A stretch of DNA of 13,779 bases. Origin: Ilumatobacteraceae bacterium. GTDB lineage: Bacteria; Actinomycetota; Acidimicrobiia; Acidimicrobiales; Ilumatobacteraceae. Below are positions 6,921-13,684 of the stretch, one piece after another; position 1 is the stretch's first letter, and each line of letters opens with the position of its first letter. Location of the stretch: assembly GCA_016650435.1 (NCBI GenBank), contig JAENVT010000429.1, positions 1-13,779 on the forward strand, written 5' to 3'. Made by a program: the position numbers and the translations under genes. The notes under the pieces are model-generated. The model worked only from the letters and a program-made list of their open reading frames with translations, had not been told where the DNA came from and searched no databases.

Positions 6921-6941
6921 GCGACGACGTCGTCAAGCGAC
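6918..6941. promoter_or_regulatory. Candidate operator: repeated octamer overlapping a 12-bp palindrome
   Basis: CAAGCGAC occurs at 6918-6925 and again at 6934-6941, a 16-base period. Between and overlapping them is the perfect palindrome GACGACGTCGTC (6923-6934). The element touches the -35 of the lipoprotein promoter, where a repressor or activator could act. Function is inference from position and symmetry. Confidence 0.3.
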
Positions 6942-7346
6942 ATTCGGAACGCGCAGGCTAGAGAGCGCGCTGATGTCTTCAGCGGCAGCAAGTTCCCCTA
7001 TGCGAGGGCTCGGGTTCACGGGACAATGGCGCACGCTCGGGCAGGCTGGAGCGCTCTGGTACGAAACCCGCTCACGACCGAGCCGACCGGGCGGACGAGC
7101 TCCGAACCCGAAGGTCTCGACTATCAGCAGGCTCAATACGCAAGGGCTTCAAGAAAACGCGCGGCTCTGACCACGGCCCGACGCGCGCGACCCAATAGAG
7201 AGCGATCACATCTGTCGATCGGCGCTCATCAAGCGAAGGGCTGGAAACCGGTCGGCCGTCCGTACCCACTTACGTCAAGGGATCCTTGCTCAAGCAACGG
7301 GCCGTTGCGACAACTGCGACTACGACCAGCGCGATCGCGCCGAACT
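6942..7346. other. Gene-free stretch between the lipoprotein and PPOX-fold genes
   Basis: These 405 bases contain only short, motif-free frames on both strands. An 8-base inverted repeat (TCGGGTTC at 7010-7017 and GAACCCGA at 7104-7111) and a small hairpin at 7294-7308 are the only ordered elements noticed. No tRNA or other RNA gene could be folded by eye. Confidence 0.45.
7294..7308 (-). terminator. Possible hairpin 3' of the PPOX-fold gene
   Basis: A perfect palindrome, GCAACGG/CCGTTGC around one base, lies about 38 bases beyond the stop of the minus-strand gene at 7347. On that strand it is followed by TTGAGC rather than a T-run, so termination is only a possibility. Confidence 0.3.
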
Positions 7347-7877
7347 TCAGAACCGCCAACGCATTGAACCCGGCGTCTCTTCGGCAGTACCGACTGCGGT
7401 CGCGGTGCGCGCCTTGACTTCGTAGACGAACCACGGTGGTGGTCCGAGCGTCGGCGCGTTGAAGGGTGCGGTGATGCCGGTTCCTGAGTCGTCGGGCTGC
7501 GCGGGCCATCCGCTCTGCGCCCACAACGCCGCGATCTCGGCCACGGTCGTCGCGTCGGTTACGCGCCGGGCCTCGCCTGAGACCATCACGTCGAGGCCTT
7601 TGGTGGCGACACTGATCGTGCAGCGCGGGTCGCGTGCAACGTTCCTCGCCTTGCGGGTATGTTCGCCGGTCTGGAACCAGCATGAGCCCGCGTGCCAGAG
7701 CGCGCCGACGCTCGTCACGTGTGGGCTTCCGTCGGTGTTCAGAGTCGTCAGCCAGAACGTCGAGCGGTTCGGCGATCGTGGGTCGTCGTGAATCAACAGG
7801 TCGGCGAGCTGCGTTTCAACTTGGGACCACTCGATCGTGGGCAGCCCCTCGGCCGTACCAAGGTTGGTTGTTTTCAT
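7347..7877 (-). CDS. Pyridoxamine 5'-phosphate oxidase-fold protein (FMN/F420-binding split barrel)
   Basis: The 176-residue product has the PPOX-like split-barrel pattern. An N-terminal helix is followed by STFWLTTLNTDGSPHVTSVG (residues about 38-57), ALWHAGSCWFQTG, then TRKARNVARDPRCTISVA, where the Arg/Lys-Asn stretch contacts the flavin phosphate in family members. The C-terminus closes with GSMRWRF, like the xTRWRF ending common in actinobacterial members. Such proteins use FMN or F420 for redox reactions or bind a flavin or heme; the substrate is not evident. The start ATG at 7877 has a weak GGAG 11 bases upstream and no adjacent -10 hexamer. The gene is isolated, with gaps of about 400 bases on both sides. 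An F420 rather than FMN preference is possible given the F420-type oxidoreductase at the right end of the window. Confidence 0.85.
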   Translation of the reverse strand: MKTTNLGTAEGLPTIEWSQVETQLADLLIHDDPRSPNRSTFWLTTLNTDGSPHVTSVGALWHAGSCWFQTGEHTRKARNVARDPRCTISVATKGLDVMVSGEARRVTDATTVAEIAALWAQSGWPAQPDDSGTGITAPFNAPTLGPPPWFVYEVKARTATAVGTAEETPGSMRWRF

Positions 7878-8069
7878 AGTTCTTGAGACTCCATCTCCAC
7901 TCGAACCTCATCTCGAGGCTGTCAGCCCGTCCCATCGCTCTGGTTGGAGTCATACCCATCATCCAGTCGCAGCTAACACCGAGCTTTCGGTGCGCGACGT
8001 CGCCGGTGACACCCGAGGCTGGCAACTCACAACTGCCGATGTCGCGCATGCCACCGAGTGACTTCGGTT

Positions 8070-8089
8070 GTTCCCGCGAGCGCGGGAAC
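8070..8089. repeat. REP-like palindrome (GTTCCCGCG / CGCGGGAAC)
   Basis: Nine-base arms (8070-8078 and 8081-8089) are perfect inverted repeats around AG. Palindromes of this TTCCCGC..GCGGGAA kind are typical of dispersed intergenic REP-like elements, which yield the spurious peptides VPASAGT and VPALAGT when translated (both are seen here on opposite strands). Copy number in the genome cannot be judged from this window. Confidence 0.5.
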
Positions 8090-8186
8090 GTGCAGCCAGT
8101 TTCTGTCCTCACCGGAATTGCTCGAAATGCCCGGCAGCTCAGATGTGCCGATCTGCTTGGCGGCTGCGCTTGCTCGAGGGGCCGGC

Positions 8187-8244
8187 GGACGAACTGGGCA
8201 GCCCCAGAACCGTACGTGGCGTTCTGGGCGTGTCCAGTTCGACC
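8187..8244. repeat. Long imperfect inverted repeat (24-base arms, 10-base loop)
   Basis: Arms 8187-8210 and 8221-8244 pair at 20 of 24 positions plus one G-T pair. Two fully paired 8-base blocks (CGAACTGG with CCAGTTCG; CCCAGAAC with GTTCTGGG) are separated by a small bulge. The loop contains CGTACG. Such a long arm in intergenic DNA suggests a transcript-end structure for coaA or one unit of a dispersed palindromic element. Confidence 0.6.
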
Positions 8245-8260
8245 AAGGTGATCTCACCTT
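8245..8260 (-). terminator. Hairpin 3' of coaA
   Basis: AAGGTGA (8245-8251) and TCACCTT (8254-8260) are perfect inverted repeats, starting 27 bases beyond the coaA stop. The hairpin abuts the larger inverted repeat ending at 8244, giving two consecutive stems in the coaA 3' region. No T-run follows on the minus strand. Confidence 0.4.
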
Positions 8261-8287
8261 TCTGTGGTCGCTGAGAACCGACGCGGG

Positions 8288-9223
8288 TTACAGGCGGCGT
8301 AGTGAGACGTCGGTGACGCGATGGTCGGGACCCTTGCGCAGCAGCAGTGCCGCGCGCGCTTTGGTGGGTGCAATGTTCTCGCGCAGGTTCTTACCGTTGA
8401 TCTCACGCCAGATGAACTTGGCTGTGTCGATCGCCTCGTCGTGCGACAACGCAGCGAAGTGGCGGAAGAAGCTGTCGGGATTTTTGAACACGGTGTCGCG
8501 CAGCTTCATGAACCGCTGCACGTACCACTCCTCGATGTGCGCTTCGTCGGCGTCGATGTAGATGCTGAAATCGAAGTAGTCGCTGACGAACTCGGTCGCG
8601 GCTTCGGAGGGCCGACCCACCTGCAGCACATTGAGGCCTTCGATGATCAGGATGTCGGGTTGGCTGACTTCGACCGTCTCACCGTCGACGATGTCGTAGA
8701 CAATGTGGCTGTAGACGGGGGCGTGCGCGGTGGCGGCGCCGCTCTTCAGTTCACGAAGGAACTGCAGCAACCGTCGCGTGTCGTAGCTCTCCGGAAACCC
8801 CTTGCGATTCATGATCCCGCGATCTTCGAGCACCTTGTTGGGGTACAGAAAACCGTCGGTGGTGACCAGGTCGACCTTTGGATGGTCGGGCCAATGCGCC
8901 AACAGTGCCTGCAGAGTTCGGGCAAAGGTGCTCTTGCCGACGGCCACGCTCCCGGCGACACCGATGATGTACGGCACCTTTGGCGAGCTCGTGCCAAGGA
9001 ACTTGCCCGACACCCTGTGCAGGTTCTGTGTCGCCGAGACATACAGATTCAGCAACCGGGTCAGCGGTAGGTAGATAGTGGCGATCTCATCGAGCTCGAT
9101 GCTCTCGTTGATGCCTCGCAGCGAGTCGAGGTCGCTCTCGCTCAACGTCATCGGGGTCGCGGCGCGCAGCTCGGCCCATTCGTCGCGTCCAAAGTTGAGG
9201 TAGCGGCCTGCCGCGTCGGTCAC
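8288..9223 (-). CDS. coaA: Type I pantothenate kinase
   Basis: The 311-residue product phosphorylates pantothenate with ATP, the first step of coenzyme A synthesis, in the cytoplasm. The P-loop [12 protein letters not shown] is at residues 88-99, the same place as in the E. coli enzyme. [11 protein letters not shown], the [15 protein letters not shown] loop, [10 protein letters not shown] and the C-terminal [16 protein letters not shown] are all typical CoaA motifs. The GTG at 9223 gives the normal family length (about 310-316); the ATG at 9262 would add 13 residues and overlap the divergent methyltransferase gene. A TAGGGT hexamer lies 8 bases before the GTG, so it is probably leaderless. 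The gene stands alone, facing a palindrome-rich 3' region. Confidence 0.97.
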   Translation of the reverse strand: MTDAAGRYLNFGRDEWAELRAATPMTLSESDLDSLRGINESIELDEIATIYLPLTRLLNLYVSATQNLHRVSGKFLGTSSPKVPYIIGVAGSVAVGKSTFARTLQALLAHWPDHPKVDLVTTDGFLYPNKVLEDRGIMNRKGFPESYDTRRLLQFLRELKSGAATAHAPVYSHIVYDIVDGETVEVSQPDILIIEGLNVLQVGRPSEAATEFVSDYFDFSIYIDADEAHIEEWYVQRFMKLRDTVFKNPDSFFRHFAALSHDEAIDTAKFIWREINGKNLRENIAPTKARAALLLRKGPDHRVTDVSLRRL

Positions 9224-9231
9224 GGCTTCGG

Positions 9232-9241
9232 ACCCTACGCT
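9232..9241. promoter_or_regulatory. Overlapping divergent -10 elements (coaA minus, methyltransferase plus)
   Basis: Within the 24-base spacer 9224-9247, minus-strand TAGGGT (9232-9237) lies 8 bases before the coaA GTG, and plus-strand TACGCT (9236-9241) lies 6 bases before the methyltransferase ATG. The two hexamers share TA (9236-9237). Both transcripts would be leaderless, and the two polymerases would compete for the same DNA. Confidence 0.5.
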
Positions 9242-9247
9242 CGGGCG

Positions 9248-10435
9248 ATGCCGGTGTCCCAACGAAAGCTGCTCGGTGCCTGGTACACACCGCCGCAGTT
9301 AGTCGACGCGGTCGTGTCAGAGGTGCGCCGCGGCTTCACGCCGCGTACCGTGCTCGATCCGGCATGCGGTGACGGTCGCTTCCTCGCACTGTTCGCCGAG
9401 ACGGCCACCGTCACCGGGATCGACATCGACCCGGCGACGTCGTGGATCCATGGAGACTCGCTGTCGATCGAGTGGGGCGAGCGGCAATTCGATGCCGTCG
9501 TCGGCAATCCCCCGTTCCTCAACCAGTTGGCAACTTCGACCTCACGGGGCGGGCGATCGAAGTACGGCGGCGGGCCCTACGCCGACAGCGCGGCCGAGTT
9601 CCTCGCGCTGGCGATCCGTCTGACCCGACCGGGTGGACGCGTCGGACTGGTGCTGCCGCTGTCGATGCTGTCGACGCGCGATGTCAAGGCGATTCGCGAC
9701 GAGGTCTCACGACGTGCCGCGCTGCAGTGGTTGTGGTGGTCGCCGACGCTGATGTTCGATGCCAGCGTCCGCGTCTGGGCAGGGGTATGGGAGGTCGGCG
9801 GCACACAGCAGGCAGTGCGCCGGGCGTACGGCCCGCAATTCGAAACACGGCCGAAGATCGCGATGCCGGCGCAGTGGGCCGGTTTGATCGCCGACACGGC
9901 TGAGGCGCCGCACGACGGGCCGGTGCTCGGCGACATCGCATCTTTCACCGCCGACTTTCGCGACCAGTACTACGGCCTCGTCGGCGCAGTCAGCGACGAA
10001 GGCGAAGGAGCGCCGCTGATCACCAGCGGGCTGATCGAGCCAAACGAGTGTTGGTGGGGGCGACGGCGCGTCCGCTTCGCCAAGCAGACGTTCACGGCAC
10101 CGCGCGTGGACGTGTCGTCGCTGTCTCCGGCCCTGCAGCGCTGGGCGGCCCAGCGGCTTGTCCCGAAGATTCTGATCGCCAATCAGACACGCCGCATCGA
10201 GGCCATCATCGACCGCGACGGCTCGTGGTTGCCGAGCGTGCCGGTCATCACGTGCACGACCGATCGGCTCGACGAGGTGGCCGCTGTCCTGCACAGCGAC
10301 GCGGCGACCGAATGGGTTCGCTATCACGCGGCAGGTAGTGGCTTGAGCGCAGCGTCTGTGCGACTCACGGCGCGATTGCTGGCGTCAATCCCGCTACCCG
10401 CAGCCACGGTCGCGACTCCCAGCGGCGCCAGTTGA
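9248..10435 (+). CDS. Adenine-specific DNA methyltransferase-like protein (N-6 MTase, orphan)
   Basis: The 395-residue protein shows the gamma-class N6-adenine methyltransferase layout. A motif X-like [14 protein letters not shown] (residues 10-23) is followed by SAM-binding motif [13 protein letters not shown] (35-46), TGIDIDP (56-62) and the catalytic NPPF (87-90). [14 protein letters not shown] around 130-145 is motif VI-like. The C-terminal half (about 200-395) carries YYGLVGAV and a Trp/Arg-rich segment and probably recognises target DNA, as in TaqI-type enzymes, but is shorter than in many. No endonuclease domain or restriction gene is in the window. The ATG at 9248 follows a TACGCT hexamer by 6 bases. 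Its 3' end overlaps the convergent MATE gene by 71 bases. The target could be DNA, or less likely another adenine or glutamine substrate. Confidence 0.85.
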   Translation: MPVSQRKLLGAWYTPPQLVDAVVSEVRRGFTPRTVLDPACGDGRFLALFAETATVTGIDIDPATSWIHGDSLSIEWGERQFDAVVGNPPFLNQLATSTSRGGRSKYGGGPYADSAAEFLALAIRLTRPGGRVGLVLPLSMLSTRDVKAIRDEVSRRAALQWLWWSPTLMFDASVRVWAGVWEVGGTQQAVRRAYGPQFETRPKIAMPAQWAGLIADTAEAPHDGPVLGDIASFTADFRDQYYGLVGAVSDEGEGAPLITSGLIEPNECWWGRRRVRFAKQTFTAPRVDVSSLSPALQRWAAQRLVPKILIANQTRRIEAIIDRDGSWLPSVPVITCTTDRLDEVAAVLHSDAATEWVRYHAAGSGLSAASVRLTARLLASIPLPAATVATPSGAS

Positions 10436-11699
10436 CGATCGCCCGCAGCGTCATCCACGACAGCTCAGCACCCCACAGGCCGGCAAGGCCAAGTCGCGGG
10501 AAGATCAGCGTTGCGATCGCCAGAGGTGCGAAGCCGACGAGGTTGATCACTGCTTGTCTGGCCAGCCAGCGTTCGTCGTGGGCCCCGATCAAGGCACCGT
10601 CGAAGGCGAAAGCGATCGCGCCGGGGAACTGCATCACTGCCAGGATCAGCAGACCGGCCGTCAGACGCGAATGCACCGCCGGGTCGCCACTGAACACGTG
10701 CGGCAAAATCGGGCTGAGCGCGGCGAGCACCGTGCCGAGCAGCACGGCGCACCACAACGACAGTCGATTGCTGGTGCGGCCGACCAGCAAGGCCTGATTC
10801 GTGTCGTCGGCACCGAGCGCGCCTGCCACCAGCGACTGCGCCGGAATTGCCAACGCGTCGAGCATCAACGCTAGGAACATGAACAGCTGCGTCAACACCT
10901 GGTGAGCCGCAAGGGTTGGGGTGTCGACGCGCGCTGCTACTGCGGTTGCCGTGTTCCAAACCGCGAACATTGCGATCGAACGCACTGCGAAATGCACTCC
11001 ACTGCGCAGCAGCTTTTGCATTCGCTCGCGGGTCGGTCTGTCTCCACCACGGTGCGGTCGCAGAACCCGCAGGAACAGCATCGCCGCGCCCGCCTGCACG
11101 ATCACCGTGCTCCATGCCGAGCCGGCGACGCCAAGGTCGAGCCAGTAGACGGCGACGATCTCCAAGCAGAGGTTCACGACATTGGCAATCAGCACGATCT
11201 GCAACGGTTTGCGGAGATCGTTGACGCCGCGCATCACGCCATGGCCGACGTAGGTGACCAACACGAACGGCAGTCCGATGCAACTGATACGGAGGTAGGT
11301 GACCGCATATCCCAGCACATCGCCGCGTCCACCGAGGAGCCACACCAACGGGTGGGCAGCCGCGGCGACGGCGGCGCCCATGGGCAGGCCGATCATGACC
11401 GCGAGTCGCAACGCAGCGGTGGCCACGTCGCGAGCCTCGGCGGACCGGCCGGCGCCATGGGCGAACGCGACATCTGGCGTCACGCCGTACTCGAGCGATG
11501 CCGTCATCGAGATCACGGTCAGCAAGATGGTCGTGGCGATGGCCAGGCCACCGAGCTGCGGGGTGCCCAAGCGCCCGACGATGGCCGTGTCGACGAGCAC
11601 GTACAACGGCTCGATGGCCAGCGTGCCGAGCGCGGGTATCGCCAAGGCAATGATCCGCCGGTCGAGCTGGCGACGTGTGCTGACCGCCGGCGACTGCAT
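10365..11699 (-). CDS. MATE-family multidrug/toxin efflux protein (DinF-like)
   Basis: The 444-residue integral membrane protein has about 12 hydrophobic segments in two similar halves, the normal MATE size. The first half starts IIALAIPALGTLAIEPLYVL and continues VDTAIVGRLGTPQLGGLAIA, the classical MATE helix 1-2 signature (Pro and the Asp of VDTA). The family exports cationic drugs or metabolites using Na+ or H+ gradients; the DinF-like branch is common in actinobacteria. The frame stays open to 12134, but the ATG at 11699 is preferred because the upstream part is Arg/Pro-rich, antisense to the next gene, and TAGTCT lies 7 bases before the ATG. The last 23 codons are read on the opposite strand from the methyltransferase tail. 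The substrate is unknown. Confidence 0.94.
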   Translation of the reverse strand: MQSPAVSTRRQLDRRIIALAIPALGTLAIEPLYVLVDTAIVGRLGTPQLGGLAIATTILLTVISMTASLEYGVTPDVAFAHGAGRSAEARDVATAALRLAVMIGLPMGAAVAAAAHPLVWLLGGRGDVLGYAVTYLRISCIGLPFVLVTYVGHGVMRGVNDLRKPLQIVLIANVVNLCLEIVAVYWLDLGVAGSAWSTVIVQAGAAMLFLRVLRPHRGGDRPTRERMQKLLRSGVHFAVRSIAMFAVWNTATAVAARVDTPTLAAHQVLTQLFMFLALMLDALAIPAQSLVAGALGADDTNQALLVGRTSNRLSLWCAVLLGTVLAALSPILPHVFSGDPAVHSRLTAGLLILAVMQFPGAIAFAFDGALIGAHDERWLARQAVINLVGFAPLAIATLIFPRLGLAGLWGAELSWMTLRAIVNWRRWESRPWLRVAGLTPAIAP

Positions 11700-11706
11700 G
11701 CCACCG

Positions 11707-11712
11707 AGACTA
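11707..11712 (-). promoter_or_regulatory. Putative -10 element (TAGTCT) of the MATE gene
   Basis: TAGTCT on the minus strand lies 7 bases before the ATG at 11699, fitting a leaderless transcript. The divergent spacer 11700-11798 also contains small palindromes (CGATC/GATCG at 11726-11741; GACCGGTC at 11766-11773) that could bind a regulator. Confidence 0.42.
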
Positions 11713-11786
11713 GGCGTGCGTCCTTCGATCGACCGAGATCGTTTTTCGAGGAACCGGCCCGCTCCGACCGGTCTCGGCGGCAGGGC

Positions 11787-11792
11787 TAGCTT
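11787..11792 (+). promoter_or_regulatory. Putative -10 element (TAGCTT) of the cyclase-like gene
   Basis: TAGCTT lies 6 bases before the ATG at 11799, so the ATG rather than the in-frame GTG at 11793 would be the first codon of a leaderless transcript. No -35 match was found. Confidence 0.42.
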
Positions 11793-11798
11793 GTGGCA

Positions 11799-12764
11799 AT
11801 GGACGTGATCGACTGGTTGCTCGAGGGCGACCCGGCGATCCGCTGGCAGGTGCTGCGCGATCTGACGGATGCCTCGCCCGACGAGGTCGCAGCCGAGCGA
11901 GCGCGCGTTGCGCACGAGGGCTGGGGGGCTCGCCTCCTGGCGCTCCAGGGCGCCGAGGGCTTGTGGGAAGGCGGGGCCTGCTTCCCGGCGACCTACACAG
12001 GCGGCGAACCGGGGCAGCCCTGGACGGCGACGATGCATACTCTGCAGACCCTGCAGATCTTTGGGCTGGACCCGGCATCCGGGGCGGCCCGTCGCGGGAT
12101 CCCGCTCGTCGCAGAGCATGGGCACTGGGAGCATGCCGGACAGCGGTACTTCGACGGCGAGGTCGAGCCGTGCATCAACGGCCGGACGATCGAGACCGGC
12201 GCCTACTTTGGGGTCGACGTCGCCGCGATCGTCGAGCGGATCCTCGGCGAGCGGCTCGCCGATGGCGGCTGGAACTGCGAGGCCGAGAACGGATCAGTGC
12301 GCTCCTCGTTCCACACGACGATCGATGTGCTCAACGGGCTGCTCGAGTTCGAGCGCATGAGCGGGGGTTCCGCGGCGGTGCGAGACGCTCGCCGCAGCGG
12401 GGAGGACTATCTGCTCGAGCGCCGTCTGTTCCGCCGCAAGAGCACGGGTGAGGTCGCCGATCCGGCATTTCTCGACTTCGCGTTCCCGTACTACTGGCGC
12501 TACGACGTGTTGCGCGCACTCGACTACTTCCGCCACTCAGGCGCTGACCCGGAGCACCGGATGGCGGAGGCCGTCGACGTCGTGCAGTCCAAGCGGCGGC
12601 TCGACGGCCGGTGGCTGCTGGACCGCATCCATCCGGGTCGTGTCCACTTCGAGATCGAGAACGTCGGAGAGCCCAGCCGGTGGAACACGCTCCGCGCCCT
12701 CCGGGTGCTCGACTGGTGGGACTCCGGATCCGGACACACAACTGGACCAGTAAGCGAGCGGTGA
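11799..12764 (+). CDS. Squalene cyclase-like alpha/alpha-toroid protein, catalytic motif absent
   Basis: The 321-residue protein resembles actinobacterial proteins labelled squalene cyclase and the terpene cyclase/prenyltransferase toroid. QW-like repeats are visible at LQGAEGLWEGG (residues 49-59), LADGGWNC (153-160) and RLDGRWLL (267-274), each followed by helical pairs. It starts with DWLLEGDPAIRWQVLRDL. At about half the length of true squalene-hopene cyclases (around 630), it has no DXDD protonation motif, so squalene cyclisation is unlikely; it may bind isoprenoid, glycan or protein partners. Several His, Cys and Asp residues (CFPATYTGG, HGHWEH, EPCING) could be a metal or active site, but this is speculation. 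The ATG at 11799 follows TAGCTT by 6 bases. It is divergent from the MATE gene and convergent with the oxidoreductase gene. No signal peptide is seen. Confidence 0.75.
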   Translation: MDVIDWLLEGDPAIRWQVLRDLTDASPDEVAAERARVAHEGWGARLLALQGAEGLWEGGACFPATYTGGEPGQPWTATMHTLQTLQIFGLDPASGAARRGIPLVAEHGHWEHAGQRYFDGEVEPCINGRTIETGAYFGVDVAAIVERILGERLADGGWNCEAENGSVRSSFHTTIDVLNGLLEFERMSGGSAAVRDARRSGEDYLLERRLFRRKSTGEVADPAFLDFAFPYYWRYDVLRALDYFRHSGADPEHRMAEAVDVVQSKRRLDGRWLLDRIHPGRVHFEIENVGEPSRWNTLRALRVLDWWDSGSGHTTGPVSER

Positions 12765-12812
12765 TGTGGCGGAGCGTCGGCTCACGTTCGCCCCATGCGG
12801 CAATTCGTGATT

Positions 12813-12833
12813 CCCCGGGGCCCTCCCAGGGGG
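12813..12833. terminator. Possible GC-rich hairpin between convergent genes
   Basis: Nested pairing is possible: CCCC (12813-12816) with GGGG (12830-12833), and inside it GGG (12818-12820) with CCC (12825-12827). It lies in the 73-base space between the stops at 12764 and 12838 and could serve both strands. There is no T-run, so support is weak. Confidence 0.3.
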
Positions 12834-12837
12834 TCGG

Positions 12838-13680
12838 TCAGCCGAAGATGAGTTCGGCTTGTTCTGCGATGAAGCGATCGACATCGGCTTCGTCGTCGAC
12901 GGGCAGCGGGTAGACGATCAGGCGATCCACCCCGGCAGCGGCGTAGGCCTTCAACGAGTCGGCAGTGACAGGACCTCGCGGAGTCACGCTGATCTCCAAC
13001 TCACCCAATTCTGCCGGGCGCTCGTAACGGCCACGCGCCGCCCGCAATGCCTCGACATCGTCACCAGCCTGCTGAGGATCGAGGAAGAATCCGTACCAGC
13101 CGTCGCCCTGCTCGATCGAGCGCTTGTGCGCGCCGGGTGTGCGGCCACCAATGACGATCGGTATGCGACCAGCCGGCCGGGGATGGGCATCGATACCGCT
13201 GAAATCGGTGTGCGGACCGTGAAAGGCCACCGGTGCATCGTCGTACCAGATTGCCCTCATCGCCGCGAGATGGTCGTCGGTGCGGCTGGCGCGCTCGGCC
13301 AGGGAAACACCGATCGCATTCAGCTCGGGTTCGAGATAGCCGACACCAACGCCGAACACGAAGCGACCATTGCTCAGCAAGTCGAGGCTGGCGATCTGTT
13401 TGGCCAGCACCAAAGGATTGCGCTGCGGGAGGATGATGATGCCGGTGCCGAGCAGGATCCGCTCGGTCGCGGCGGCAACGAACGCCAGATGCACCAGCGG
13501 ATCGAGGATCACGTCGGTTGGATCCATCGGTGCCGGCGCAACCCGCGGCGATGGCAGCACCACGTGCTCGCCGACCCACCAGCTGTCGTAGCCCAGTTCC
13601 TCGCATCGCTTCGCCAGGCGCGCTGTTGCGGCCGGGCCGCTGGTTGCTTTGCTGTTGAGACCGAAAACGCCGAGCTTCAC
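12838..13680 (-). CDS. Luciferase-like monooxygenase, F420-dependent oxidoreductase type (Rv2161c-like)
   Basis: The 280-residue TIM-barrel flavin/F420 enzyme starts VKLGVFGLN. It carries LGYDSWWVGEH, ERILLGTGIIILPQRNPLVL (about residues 89-108), AKQIASLDLLSNGRFVFGVG and GYLEPELNAIGV, the hallmark series of the Rv2161c-like F420-dependent subfamily. IPIVIGGRTPGAHKRS and GDGWYGFFL form the later barrel strands. Members reduce or oxidise a substrate with F420; the substrate here is unknown. The GTG at 13680 is chosen because it lies just 4 bases after the stop of the methionine aminopeptidase gene, pointing to translational coupling; the frame open to 13719 is antisense-free but overlaps that gene's coding end. 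It is convergent with the cyclase-like gene. The F420 assignment is by subfamily resemblance, not by a seen cofactor. Confidence 0.92.
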   Translation of the reverse strand: MKLGVFGLNSKATSGPAATARLAKRCEELGYDSWWVGEHVVLPSPRVAPAPMDPTDVILDPLVHLAFVAAATERILLGTGIIILPQRNPLVLAKQIASLDLLSNGRFVFGVGVGYLEPELNAIGVSLAERASRTDDHLAAMRAIWYDDAPVAFHGPHTDFSGIDAHPRPAGRIPIVIGGRTPGAHKRSIEQGDGWYGFFLDPQQAGDDVEALRAARGRYERPAELGELEISVTPRGPVTADSLKAYAAAGVDRLIVYPLPVDDEADVDRFIAEQAELIFG

Positions 13681-13684
13681 TCGC

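Larger units (their letters stand above)
7878..8287. other. Gene-free stretch rich in palindromes, between PPOX-fold and coaA genes
   Basis: No gene is supported in these 410 bases. Frames on both strands (7883-8251 plus, 8027-8257 minus) give similar peptides around NWxxPExxVxFWxCPVRP only because the DNA there is an inverted repeat. Near the PPOX gene the palindrome GGCTGTCAGCC (7917-7927) could be an operator. The half next to coaA holds three stronger palindromes, listed separately. Confidence 0.5.

Noticed and set aside
7270..7683. Minus-strand frame with a hydrophobic C-terminal end
   Set aside because: It overlaps the PPOX-fold gene in another frame; the hydrophobic stretch comes from chance composition downstream of that gene.
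7883..8257. Frames on both strands giving similar peptides
   Set aside because: The similarity is explained by the inverted repeat at 8187-8244; neither frame has family features.
10902..11789. Plus-strand frame of 295 codons opposite the MATE gene
   Set aside because: It is Arg/His/Gly-rich, antisense to hydrophobic helices, and lacks any motif.
11700..12134. Upstream extension of the MATE frame
   Set aside because: It reads antisense into the cyclase-like gene and gives a charged non-membrane segment; the ATG at 11699 fits family length and has a -10-like hexamer.
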